Shown: positions 7,664-15,824 of the stretch, piece by piece
Numbering within the stretch: position 1 is the first letter of the stretch
Layout of the letters: the number at the start of each line of letters is the position of its first letter
NCBI GenBank assembly: GCA_031291295.1
Contig: JARLJI010000260.1
Span: 124,001-188,000, forward strand
DNA: 64,000 nucleotides
Reading direction: 5' to 3'
DNA from: Rhodoferax sp.
GTDB lineage: Bacteria > Pseudomonadota > Gammaproteobacteria > Burkholderiales > Burkholderiaceae_C
Program-made: the position numbers and the translations under genes
The notes under the pieces: model-generated
What the model was told of the DNA's origin: nothing
Seen by the model: the letters and a program-made list of their open reading frames with translations, nothing else
Database searches by the model: none

Positions 7664-8509
7664 GTGATCAACACCATCAGTACCAATAACAGCACCAGAG
7701 AGCAGGGACCGACTCCGACGCAAGCCAGCAACCAGATACCAGTCCTCGAATGTCGAGGACTGGAGCGCCGTTTCGGCGGCCTGGTCGCACTAACCGGGGT
7801 CAATCTGCGCATTGAGCGCGGCGAGATCTTTGGCTTGGTCGGCCCCAACGGCAGCGGCAAAACAACCATGACCAACGCCATCACCGGCTTCTTTCCACCC
7901 CAGGTGGGCAGCATTTTGCTCAATGGCCGCGCCATCACCGGCATGGCACCGCACAAGGTCGCAGCTCTTGGGGTCGCCCGCACCTTCCAGAACCTGGCGC
8001 TCTTCAACGGCATGAGCGTGCTTGACAACATCCTGTTGGGCCGCCATATCCACATGAAGCCCGGCGTGGCACAAACCGCCTTGTATTGGTGGTTGGGCCG
8101 CAAGGAAGAGGTGGCACACCGCCTCAAGGTCGAGGAGATCATCGATTTCATGCAGCTTCAGAGCGTGCGTGACGAGATGGTTGATAGCATTCCGATCGGA
8201 TTGAAAAAACGGGTCGAACTGGCGCGCGCGCTGGTGGCCGAGCCCAGCTTTCTGGTTCTTGACGAACCGATGGCCGGCATGAACCAGGAGGAAAAAGAAT
8301 ACATGGCCCGCTTTATTCTCGATGCACGTGACGAACGCAATGTCACGGTGCTGCTGATCGAGCATCACATGGACGTGATCACCGGCATCTGCGATCGCAT
8401 GATGGTGCTCAGCTATGGTGAAACCATCGGAACCGGGATTCCTGCCGAGGTGATGAAGGATGAGCGCGTGATCAAGGCCTATCTGGGGGGTGCGCATGCA
8501 ACGCGCTGA
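7664..8509 (+). CDS. livG: ABC importer ATP-binding protein LivG-like (operon 1)
   Basis: A 281-residue nucleotide-binding subunit of a Liv (HAAT) family importer. Walker A is GPNGSGKTTM (about residues 60-69) and Walker B is FLVLDEPMAGMN. The ABC signature that is usually LSxGxQ reads IPIGLKKRVELARAL, a degenerate form. No ATG precedes the conserved domain in frame, so the GTG at 7664 is used; there is no obvious Shine-Dalgarno sequence, which leaves the start uncertain. It heads an operon containing an acyl-CoA ligase, both permeases, LivF and a binding protein. The substrate is probably a carboxylic acid rather than an amino acid, judged from the embedded ligase. Confidence 0.9.
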   Translation: MINTISTNNSTREQGPTPTQASNQIPVLECRGLERRFGGLVALTGVNLRIERGEIFGLVGPNGSGKTTMTNAITGFFPPQVGSILLNGRAITGMAPHKVAALGVARTFQNLALFNGMSVLDNILLGRHIHMKPGVAQTALYWWLGRKEEVAHRLKVEEIIDFMQLQSVRDEMVDSIPIGLKKRVELARALVAEPSFLVLDEPMAGMNQEEKEYMARFILDARDERNVTVLLIEHHMDVITGICDRMMVLSYGETIGTGIPAEVMKDERVIKAYLGGAHATR

Positions 8510-10442
8510 TATTGACTCGGCCAAGGGCGGCAACACCACAACCTGGGACCTGGGTGTCGACACCACACTCGTCCGCATTCTGGCCCGCAACGCCGAGTTG
8601 CTCGGCGAGCATGTGGCAATGCGCGAAAAGCACCTGGGAATATGGCAGGAGACCACCTGGTCGCACATGCTGGATACCACGCTCGCCTGCGCGGCCGGCA
8701 TGGAAAGCCTGGGTTTTGGTCCCGACGATGCCTTGTTGGTACTGGGCGACAACCGGCCCCGACTCTACATGGGCATGCTCGCGGCCGGCATGCTGGGCGG
8801 CTACGCGATGCCCGTCTATCCTGATGCAACACCCGACGAAATCCGTCACTTCATGCAGGAGGCACACGTCGGCTTTGTTCTGGCCGAAGATCAGGAACAG
8901 GTCGACAAGGTACTCGATCTGGGCGATCAGGGTGCAACGATCAAGAACATTATTTACGACGAACCACGCGGCTTGACCAACTATCCGAATCCCGGACTGG
9001 TGTCGTGGGACAAGGTACAGGAAATCGGTGCCGCGCGCCTGCGGACCGAGCCAACTTTGCGCAAGGCCCTGATCGAGCGGGCGCTGCCCGAAGGACCGGC
9101 CGTGTTCGTGCACTCGTCGGGCACCACGGGCAAGCCCAAGGGCGTGGTGCTGAGTCACAGGAATTTGCTGGCCGGCGTCGGCAACGCCTATCGGGGCGGC
9201 GCCTTCACCTTTGGCGAAAGCATCCTCGCCTACCTACCCATGGCCTGGGTGGGCGACTTTGCCATCACGGTCGCGGCTGGTGTTGCGTTGCACTTCACCA
9301 TCAACATTCCCGAGCGGCAAGAAACTGTGCTGCACGACCTGCGCGAGGTGGCGCCCACTTTCTATCTGGCAGCGCCCCGAAGCTGGGACAACATGCTGAC
9401 CACCATCCAGGTGCGCATGGAAGATTCGACGCCGCTCAAAAAATGGCTCTACGATGTTTTCATGAACTCTGCGCTGGCCGCTGAACGACGCAAACTTGAG
9501 GGAAAACAACCAAGCCTGAAAGAGCGTCTGATGCGACCGCTGGGCGAGTTGCTGGTCTTCGGGCCGATCAAGGACCAGCTTGGCCTCACCCGCCTGCGAA
9601 ATGCCTTCACCGGAGGCGAGGCCATTGGCGAAGACACTTTTGTTTTTTACCGCGCGCTGGGCGTGAAATTGCGACAGTTCTATGGTCAAACCGAAAGCAG
9701 CGCCTTCAATGCCTTGCAGGACATCGAAGAAGTACGCCTGCACACGGTCGGCAAACCGCTGCCTGGTGTGGAAGTCAAGATCGGCGACAACGGCGAGATC
9801 ATGGTTCGGTCCGGAAGTGTGTTTTCTGGTTACTACAAGCTTGAAAATGCCACCCGGGAAGCACTTGAGGATGGCTGGTTGCGCACGGGCGATGCTGGTT
9901 ATGTTGAGCCTGACGGACATATGGTGGTGCTCGGAAGATTGTCGGAGGTGGTGTACACCTCCAAGGGCGAACGCTACATTCCGAACTACATCGAGAACCG
10001 CCTCAAGTTCAGTCCGTACATCAAGGATGTGGCTGTGCTCGGGAGCGGTCACGACACACTGGCGGCCATCATCTGCATTGACAAGGAGCCGGTTGGCCAT
10101 TGGGCTGAGGTACGGGGCATTTCCTACATGTCCTATGCCGACCTGTCGCAAAAACCCGAGGTCATCGAACTGATCACGGCAGCAGTCAAGCGCGTCAACG
10201 GCATCCTGCCAGACGGGTTGAAACTGCATCACTTCGTGTCCTTGCACAAGGAGTTCGACCCCGACGATGGCGAGGTGACGCGAACCCGCAAGTTGCGCCG
10301 CAACGTGGTGGAACAGCGTTATGCGCCCATCATTGATGCGATCTACGGCGGGCAGAAGATGGTCACGATGAAGGCACAGATCACGTACGAATCCGGTGAA
10401 GTCGGCACCATCGAGCGCCAACTCTCGGTGCAGGAGATTTAA
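8496..10442 (+). CDS. Long-chain-type acyl-CoA synthetase within liv operon 1
   Basis: A 648-residue AMP-forming acyl-CoA ligase. The P-loop is HSSGTTGKPKGVVLSHRN (about residue 206), the A5 motif YGQTESSAF, and the hinge region DGWLRTGDAGYVEPDG. Length and layout match the long-chain fatty acyl-CoA synthetase (FadD15/FAA1-like) branch. The start overlaps the end of livG (GTG at 8490 or ATG at 8496, with a G-rich run upstream), so the two are translationally coupled. Sandwiched between livG and livH, it probably traps the imported acid as CoA thioester at the membrane. Confidence 0.93.
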   Translation: MQRADIDSAKGGNTTTWDLGVDTTLVRILARNAELLGEHVAMREKHLGIWQETTWSHMLDTTLACAAGMESLGFGPDDALLVLGDNRPRLYMGMLAAGMLGGYAMPVYPDATPDEIRHFMQEAHVGFVLAEDQEQVDKVLDLGDQGATIKNIIYDEPRGLTNYPNPGLVSWDKVQEIGAARLRTEPTLRKALIERALPEGPAVFVHSSGTTGKPKGVVLSHRNLLAGVGNAYRGGAFTFGESILAYLPMAWVGDFAITVAAGVALHFTINIPERQETVLHDLREVAPTFYLAAPRSWDNMLTTIQVRMEDSTPLKKWLYDVFMNSALAAERRKLEGKQPSLKERLMRPLGELLVFGPIKDQLGLTRLRNAFTGGEAIGEDTFVFYRALGVKLRQFYGQTESSAFNALQDIEEVRLHTVGKPLPGVEVKIGDNGEIMVRSGSVFSGYYKLENATREALEDGWLRTGDAGYVEPDGHMVVLGRLSEVVYTSKGERYIPNYIENRLKFSPYIKDVAVLGSGHDTLAAIICIDKEPVGHWAEVRGISYMSYADLSQKPEVIELITAAVKRVNGILPDGLKLHHFVSLHKEFDPDDGEVTRTRKLRRNVVEQRYAPIIDAIYGGQKMVTMKAQITYESGEVGTIERQLSVQEI

Positions 10443-10445
10443 ATC

Positions 10446-11333
10446 ATGGACTTTTCACTGTTTACCGAATTGGCCATCAATGGCGCGCTGTCGGGGCTGA
10501 TGTATTCACTGGTGGCCATGGGCATCGTGATCATCTACAAGTCATCCTCGGTGCCCAACCTGGCGCAAGGTGCGATGACCATGCTGGGTGCCTATGTGGT
10601 GCTGGCGATTGGCAATGGATTGGGCGTGTCGATGTGGGCTGCCATCCCGCTGGCGATGGCGACGATGTTCTTTGTCGGCATGGGTATCGAGCGGGTGGCC
10701 TTGCGTCGGTTGGCGGGCCGCCCCATCATCATGATCCTGATGATGACACTGGGGCTGGACATCTTTATACGCGCGACAACCATGGCCATCTGGGGTGGCG
10801 CAGGCAGTACGCTGTCCATTGGCATCAGCGACGAACCGCTCTTCCTGGGGCCACTGTTGTTGAATCGGGCTTATGTAGTGGGGGCCGTGGTGGCCGTCGC
10901 GCTGTTTTTGATTTTCATGTTCTTCTTTCAAACGCGCAGAGGCATTGTCCTGCGCGCCATCTCCGATGATTACATCGCGTCGTGGTCGATCGGTATTTCG
11001 GTTGAACGCGGGGTGGCATTTTCATGGGCCATGTCGTCGGTTCTGGCCACCACAGCCGGCGTGTTGTGGGGCTCGGTTCAAGGGGTCAATCAGGGGCTGG
11101 CTCTGCTATTGCTCAAGGGCCTGACTGTCGCCGTTCTGGGCGGTCTTGACAGCATCGGCGGTGCCATTCTGGCCGGCTTGCTGCTGGGCCTTCTTGAAGG
11201 CGTTGCGTCAGGCTATCTCGACCCATTGGTGGGTGGTGGCAGCCGCGACCTGGTGGTTGCCGCAACGCTGATTCTGACCATCCTGATTCGGCCCCACGGT
11301 CTGTTCGGGCGCCACGACATTGAAAGGATCTGA
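10446..11333 (+). CDS. livH: ABC importer permease LivH-like (operon 1)
   Basis: A 295-residue integral membrane protein with about eight hydrophobic segments. The conserved N-terminal region IIYKSSSVPNLAQG corresponds to the NxAQG motif of LivH permeases, and a glycine-rich GGLDSIGGAILAGLLLGLLE segment near residue 230 is the cytoplasmic coupling region contacting the ATPases. It begins 3 nt after the ligase stop and is followed 5 nt later by livM. With LivM it forms the transmembrane pore. Confidence 0.92.
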   Translation: MDFSLFTELAINGALSGLMYSLVAMGIVIIYKSSSVPNLAQGAMTMLGAYVVLAIGNGLGVSMWAAIPLAMATMFFVGMGIERVALRRLAGRPIIMILMMTLGLDIFIRATTMAIWGGAGSTLSIGISDEPLFLGPLLLNRAYVVGAVVAVALFLIFMFFFQTRRGIVLRAISDDYIASWSIGISVERGVAFSWAMSSVLATTAGVLWGSVQGVNQGLALLLLKGLTVAVLGGLDSIGGAILAGLLLGLLEGVASGYLDPLVGGGSRDLVVAATLILTILIRPHGLFGRHDIERI

Positions 11334-11338
11334 AGGTC

Positions 11339-12412
11339 ATGCTATTTCGTCAATCAGGGATTTCCCATACCAGTTACGCCAAAGCGCGCTCGCTTTTTCC
11401 GCTACCCGCGGATCGCTGGATGATCGGCTTGTTGCTGGCCTTTGCGTTAACTGCACCATTCACCATGAGCTCGCTCGTCCTCAGCACCCAGCTGTTACCG
11501 TGGCTGGTGTGGACTGCGGCCGTGCTCGGCTTGAACCTGATCCTGGGTTGGGCCGGTCAGTTCCACTTCGGCTATGCCGCCATCATGGGCATCGGCGCCT
11601 ACACGGCGGTGCACGGCGCACGCAACGGCATTCCCTGGGAGATCGCGGTGGTGCTCGGCGGCGTGATGGCCGCTGTGATCGGCATCGTTTTCGCTTTCGC
11701 GGCGCTGCGCGTGAAAGGCCTGTATCTGGCGCTCAGCACGCTGGCACTGCAGTTCGTGATGGACTGGATGATCTCCCATGTGCCCGCCATCAGCGGCGGC
11801 TCCCAGGCCACGCTGCAAGCACCCGCGATGCGCTTGCTCGGTCAAGCCGTCACCTCAGAGAGCGGCTTGTATTATATGGCGCTGGGCTGGTGCCTGTTCG
11901 TGACCGTCTTCATGCTAAACCTGCGTCGCACCGGGCTTGGCCGCGCGCTCGTTGCCGTGCGTGAAAAGGACTTCGCCGCAGCAGTCATCGGCGTGCACAG
12001 CCTGTATTACAAGCTGGTGGCATTCGCCACCTCGTCCTTCATCGGCGGCGTCAGCGGTGCTATCCTGATCTTCACCTTCTACCGGGTGGCGACACCGGAG
12101 CAATTTGCGGTCAACGTGTCCATCGAGTTGCTGGCCATGGTGATCGTCGGCGGACTGGGCAGCATCATCGGCAGTTACTTTGGGGCCGCCTTCATTCTAT
12201 TGATGCCCGGCCTGATGAACAGCCTGATCGCCTGGCTGGCGCAGCTCATGGGTATCTCGCTCGGCGTTGAAACGCTGGCCCACATTCCGCATGCGGTTTA
12301 TGGCGCGCTGATCATTATCTTCCTGCTGGTCGAGCCGATGGGCCTGGGCAAGATGTACACCAATCTGCGCAACTACCTGCTGGTCTGGCCCTTCGGCTAC
12401 GCCCGAAAGTAA
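11339..12412 (+). CDS. livM: ABC importer permease LivM-like (operon 1)
   Basis: A 357-residue permease with an N-terminal extension of about 45 residues, then multiple transmembrane helices. Family marks are NLILGWAGQFHFGYAAIMG (about residue 61), the loop GRALVAVREKDFAAAVIG and the coupling segment VIVGGLGSIIGSYFGAAF. It pairs with the preceding LivH; an 8-nt gap separates it from livF. The C-terminus NYLLVWPFGYARK parallels that of the second LivM paralogue (ending HWPFRF). Confidence 0.92.
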   Translation: MLFRQSGISHTSYAKARSLFPLPADRWMIGLLLAFALTAPFTMSSLVLSTQLLPWLVWTAAVLGLNLILGWAGQFHFGYAAIMGIGAYTAVHGARNGIPWEIAVVLGGVMAAVIGIVFAFAALRVKGLYLALSTLALQFVMDWMISHVPAISGGSQATLQAPAMRLLGQAVTSESGLYYMALGWCLFVTVFMLNLRRTGLGRALVAVREKDFAAAVIGVHSLYYKLVAFATSSFIGGVSGAILIFTFYRVATPEQFAVNVSIELLAMVIVGGLGSIIGSYFGAAFILLMPGLMNSLIAWLAQLMGISLGVETLAHIPHAVYGALIIIFLLVEPMGLGKMYTNLRNYLLVWPFGYARK

Positions 12413-12422
12413 AAACGACATC

Positions 12423-13274
12423 ATGGCGACTGACAACTTAACCCCCTCCCCAACGCTGATGCAAAACCAGACCGCGGAACCTGCCTTGATATTGTCACTG
12501 AACAATGTCGAGGTCATCTACGATCATGTATCGCTCGCCATCAAGGGCATTTCGATCGATGTGCCGCAAGGCGGTATGGTTGCACTGCTGGGTGCCAACG
12601 GCGCTGGCAAAAGCACGACGCTGAAGTCGATCAGCGGCCTGTTGCGCCCCGAGCGCGGCCTGGTAACCCGCGGTGAGGTGCAATTCCTGCGTCAGAACAT
12701 CGATGCGCTGGCGCCTCAGGAGCGCGTCAAGCTCGGTATCGTTCATGTGCTGGAAGGGCGGCGTGTGTTCGAACACATGACGCCTGACGAGAACCTGGTG
12801 GCGGCCTCGGCGGTGCGTGGCACCCGCCAGGACATGCTGCGTAACAAGGACATGGTTTACAGCTACTTCCCGCGCTTGCATCAGCGACGCACCGCGCAGT
12901 CCGGCTATCTGTCAGGCGGCGAGCAGCAGATGCTGGCCATTGGCCGGGCCTTGATGACGCAACCCAAGCTGCTGATGCTTGACGAGCCGAGCCTCGGTCT
13001 CGCGCCTTTTCTGGTGGCCGAGATTTTCGACATTGTCCGACGCATAAACAAGGACGAAGGTCTGTCCGTTCTGCTGGTAGAACAAAACGCAATTGCCGCT
13101 TTAGAGGTCGTCTCGCATGGCTACCTGATCGAGAACGGACGCGTGGTGATGCATGACAGCGCAGAAGCCATGAAGAAAAACCCGGACATCCAGGAGTTCT
13201 ATCTAGGCGGCACCGAAGGCCGCAGTTTCCATGACATCAAGCACTATCGCAGGCGCAAACGTTGGCTCACCTGA
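12423..13274 (+). CDS. livF: ABC importer ATP-binding protein LivF-like (operon 1)
   Basis: A 283-residue ATPase subunit: Walker A GANGAGKSTT (about residues 59-68), signature YLSGGEQQMLAIGRAL, Walker B LLMLDEPSLGLAP. Its N-terminus is about 20 residues longer than usual. The C-terminus extends past the normal FYLG end of LivF with a basic tail ending HDIKHYRRRKRWLT. The LivF of the second operon ends almost identically (DVKHYKRRKRWLS), so the tail is a shared trait of this transporter subtype. A binding-protein gene follows after 120 bp. Confidence 0.92.
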   Translation: MATDNLTPSPTLMQNQTAEPALILSLNNVEVIYDHVSLAIKGISIDVPQGGMVALLGANGAGKSTTLKSISGLLRPERGLVTRGEVQFLRQNIDALAPQERVKLGIVHVLEGRRVFEHMTPDENLVAASAVRGTRQDMLRNKDMVYSYFPRLHQRRTAQSGYLSGGEQQMLAIGRALMTQPKLLMLDEPSLGLAPFLVAEIFDIVRRINKDEGLSVLLVEQNAIAALEVVSHGYLIENGRVVMHDSAEAMKKNPDIQEFYLGGTEGRSFHDIKHYRRRKRWLT

Positions 13275-13394
13275 TTTCCCCAGAGTAGTCCAACAGTCAA
13301 CGTCCATACCTGATTTGGCGTACAGTTCTGGGCCGTACTGTGCGGCGTGCCCATCGGACTTTTTTTAATCCGTACTTTTCTTAGGAGAACATAC

Positions 13395-14651
13395 ATGAGA
13401 TTCAAGTTACTTTCTATCGTGGCAGGTCTGGGATTGGCGCTTGCCGGTCTGCAGTCTGCGCAGGCGCAGGCACCAGCCCAGCCCGTCAAATTCGCGCTTT
13501 GTTATGACCTGAGTAAATCCTACGGCTTTGTCACGCCGCAGATCTCTCAGGCGGCACGCGACTATGCGCAGATCCTTAATCAAAAAGGCGGCATTGAAGG
13601 CCACCCGATTGAGATTCTGGTTCAAGACCATGGCAACGAACCGCAGCGCGGTATCGAGTGCTACGAAAAGATGAAACGCGAGGGCGCAATTGCCTTCGAT
13701 TTCCTGTCGACTCCGGTCTCCCGCGCCGTTCTGCCTCGCGCCATGGCGGATGGCAATGTGATGGTGCAGTCTTTCGTAGGCCGTGGCGATGCGGTCGATG
13801 GCGACGTGTTCAAGTGGATTTTCCCCATCGGGCCGACCTACTGGGGCCAAATGGCCAACAACATTCAATACATCAAAACCAAGGCCAAAGGCAACCTCAA
13901 GGGCGTTAAGATCGCGTTCATCTACCCCGACTATCCGTTCGGGCAGGAACCGATCGGCGTGCTGAAGACGCTCGCGGCCAAAGAGGGCTTTGAGTTACAG
14001 CTGGTTCCCAACCCGATGCCGGGCAATGACCAGGCCGCCGCCTGGACGCAGATTCGCCGCTTCAACCCCGACTGGGTCCTTAGCTGGAACCTGGCCAACA
14101 TGCACGTCGTCGCCTCGCGCGAAATGAAGCGCAACGGCATCCCGATGGACAAATACATTGCCGTCAACTGGCTCAATGAAGTAGATATTGCCAACATCGG
14201 TCTGGAAAATGCTAAAGGCCTCAAACGCGGCACCAACGTGGTGGGGGGGCAGAGCCACCCGCTGATGCAGCAAATCATCAAGGATCTGTATGAGAAGGGC
14301 AAGGGCAACGGTGACCGCAAGCATCTCAACGATATCTACTACAACACCGGTCTGGCCATCTATGCCAGTATTTTCGAGGGCGCTCGCCTGGCAATCAAGC
14401 AAAATGGCTGGCCAATCACTCCTGACAAAATGAAGCGCGGCCTGGAAAGTCTGAAGAACTTTGATGCCGAAGGCCTGATCGCCCCGGTGACAGTGACCTC
14501 CAAGGACCATGGTGGTGGTGGCAAGACCCGCATTGACATGTGGGATGGCGCCAAGTGGGTGCCAGAGACTGGCTGGTTCTCAGCGTATGACGATGTAATC
14601 CAGGAAGTTGTGAAGAAAGAATCCGGCGAGTTCGCCAAAGCTAAACAATAG
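13395..14651 (+). CDS. livK: Periplasmic substrate-binding protein, Liv/HAAT type (operon 1)
   Basis: A 418-residue type I periplasmic binding protein (Peripla_BP_6). An export signal is clear: MRFKLL, a hydrophobic core and an AQAQAPA cleavage region around residue 25. The ATG at 13395 follows TTAGGAG; a longer open frame upstream is discarded because the signal peptide begins here. It is the last gene of the operon and is followed by a terminator hairpin. It probably determines substrate choice for the first importer; it is clearly diverged from the tandem pair at 28795 and 30053. Confidence 0.92.
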   Translation: MRFKLLSIVAGLGLALAGLQSAQAQAPAQPVKFALCYDLSKSYGFVTPQISQAARDYAQILNQKGGIEGHPIEILVQDHGNEPQRGIECYEKMKREGAIAFDFLSTPVSRAVLPRAMADGNVMVQSFVGRGDAVDGDVFKWIFPIGPTYWGQMANNIQYIKTKAKGNLKGVKIAFIYPDYPFGQEPIGVLKTLAAKEGFELQLVPNPMPGNDQAAAWTQIRRFNPDWVLSWNLANMHVVASREMKRNGIPMDKYIAVNWLNEVDIANIGLENAKGLKRGTNVVGGQSHPLMQQIIKDLYEKGKGNGDRKHLNDIYYNTGLAIYASIFEGARLAIKQNGWPITPDKMKRGLESLKNFDAEGLIAPVTVTSKDHGGGGKTRIDMWDGAKWVPETGWFSAYDDVIQEVVKKESGEFAKAKQ

Positions 14652-14667
14652 ATCGTTATAAAACAGA

Positions 14668-14709
14668 GGGGTACGGTCGAACTCATAAATACTGGCCGTG
14701 ACCCTTTTT
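14668..14709 (+). terminator. Rho-independent-type terminator after livK
   Basis: A hairpin pairs GGGTACGG-type bases at about 14669-14676 with the CCGTGACCC segment ending at 14704, with a small internal mismatch, followed directly by TTTTT (14705-14709). It closes the first liv operon 17 nt after the livK stop. Confidence 0.6.
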
Positions 14710-14716
14710 CCGTGCT

Positions 14717-14743
14717 AAGAGGCTACTGAATAAGTAGCCTCTT
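14717..14743 (+). terminator. 11-bp perfect hairpin, second terminator or processing stem
   Basis: AAGAGGCTACT (14717-14727), loop GAATA, AGTAGCCTCTT (14733-14743): a perfect 11-bp stem just downstream of the first terminator-like hairpin. The trailing sequence is only weakly T-rich (CAACTT), so it may be a backup terminator or an RNA 3'-end stabiliser. Confidence 0.5.
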
Positions 14744-14833
14744 CAACTTGCCGCCTGATGATTGATGCGGTGGCGGGCTGACTTGGAGATCACCCCGCAA
14801 TTGCCCGAAATATCAGAGAGTTCAGAAACCATC

Positions 14834-14862
14834 TTGCCTAACTACCGTTAGACAGCTATACT
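14834..14862 (+). promoter_or_regulatory. Sigma-70-like promoter with palindromic operator in its spacer
   Basis: TTGCCT (14834-14839) and TATACT (14857-14862) are separated by exactly 17 bp. The palindrome CCTAACTACCGTTAGA (14837-14852) overlaps the -35 box and fills the spacer, the arrangement expected for steric repression. The BadH-like gene starts about 40 bp downstream with a GAGGAG ribosome site. Confidence 0.65.
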
Positions 14863-14903
14863 GTCATTAAATTAATGTTGCGCAAAACGCGCGAGGAGTA
14901 AAT

Positions 14904-15701
14904 ATGGATCTCGATCTAAAAGGTAAATCGGTCATCGTTACCGGTGGTGGCTCGAACATTGGCCGCGGCATCGTGCTCGGCTTCGCCGCGGAAGGCGCCC
15001 ACATCACCATCGGAGACATCGACGACAAGCAAGCGCAAAAGACTGCCGAACTCGCTTTGCTCAGCGGTGCAGCGTCGGCGCAGGTTGTCAAGACCGATGT
15101 GACAAAGCTCGACCAGGTGCAGGCCATGTTCAAAGCTGCGACTGACAAGTTCGGCGGCGTCGATGTCCTTGTCAACAACGTCGGCTGGGACCAGTTGATG
15201 TTCTTCACGCAGACGACCCCCGATCTCTGGCAGAAGATCATCAACATCAACTACGTCGGCGTTCTCAACTGCACCAAAACCGCGCTTGAGTTGATGGTTC
15301 CGCGCAATGCCGGCTCCATCGTCTCCATCAGTTCGGACGCCAGCCGACAGGGCGAACCGCGCGAAGCGGTGTATGGCGGTGTCAAGGCCGCCATCAACAG
15401 CTTCATGAAAACGATTGCCAAGGAAAACGGGCGTTTCGGTATCCGCTGCAACGTGGTTTGCCCCGGCGTCACGATCCCGAGCACCACCGACGAAGTGGGT
15501 GGAAGCAGCATGTGGGTCGATGCCGGCAGCATGTTCACTCCAGAGCAACTGGAAAAAATCGCCAAGGCGCTGCCGCTGCGCAAGGTGGGGCGGCCGCAGG
15601 ATATTGCCAACGCAGTCGTCTTCTTGTCTTCAGCGAAGGCCGCGGGTCATGTCACCGGGCAGGTCCTTTCGGTGTCCGGTGGTTACAGCATGATTGGGTA
15701 A
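14904..15701 (+). CDS. badH: BadH-like 2-hydroxycyclohexanecarboxyl-CoA dehydrogenase (SDR)
   Basis: A 265-residue NAD-dependent short-chain dehydrogenase: TGGGSNIG cofactor loop (about residues 13-20), NNVGWD (about 92-97), catalytic Ser in SISSDAS and the YGGVK pair. The NN-GWD variant and the GQVLSVSGGYSM end resemble BadH of Rhodopseudomonas palustris as I remember it; BadH oxidises the ring hydroxyl of 2-hydroxycyclohexanecarboxyl-CoA. The next coding gene on this strand, beyond the intron, is BadI-like, the enzyme acting on the BadH product, which strengthens the call. The start is fixed by GAGGAG and the promoter just upstream. Confidence 0.72.
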   Translation: MDLDLKGKSVIVTGGGSNIGRGIVLGFAAEGAHITIGDIDDKQAQKTAELALLSGAASAQVVKTDVTKLDQVQAMFKAATDKFGGVDVLVNNVGWDQLMFFTQTTPDLWQKIININYVGVLNCTKTALELMVPRNAGSIVSISSDASRQGEPREAVYGGVKAAINSFMKTIAKENGRFGIRCNVVCPGVTIPSTTDEVGGSSMWVDAGSMFTPEQLEKIAKALPLRKVGRPQDIANAVVFLSSAKAAGHVTGQVLSVSGGYSMIG

Positions 15702-15791
15702 ACGCCTGGCCATGGTCGGCAGGCCATGCGACGTCGAAATACCAAAAAAAGTAGGAAGTAGGAATGCCAGTCACCCAGCACCCCCTCCGCA

Positions 15792-15824
15792 GATCCGTAC
15801 GTGCGGGATTACCGCATACGGCTC
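15792..15824 (-). ncRNA. Group II intron domain V
   Basis: Read on the minus strand, GAGCCGTATGCG, a GTAATC-type turn and CGCACGTACGGATC fold into the highly conserved catalytic domain V hairpin (33 nt) with the AGC triad at its base. The maturase stop codon (15809) lies inside this hairpin, an overlap known for compact bacterial introns. The adjoining domain VI stem with a GTGA tetraloop lies at about 15763-15786. Confidence 0.8.
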
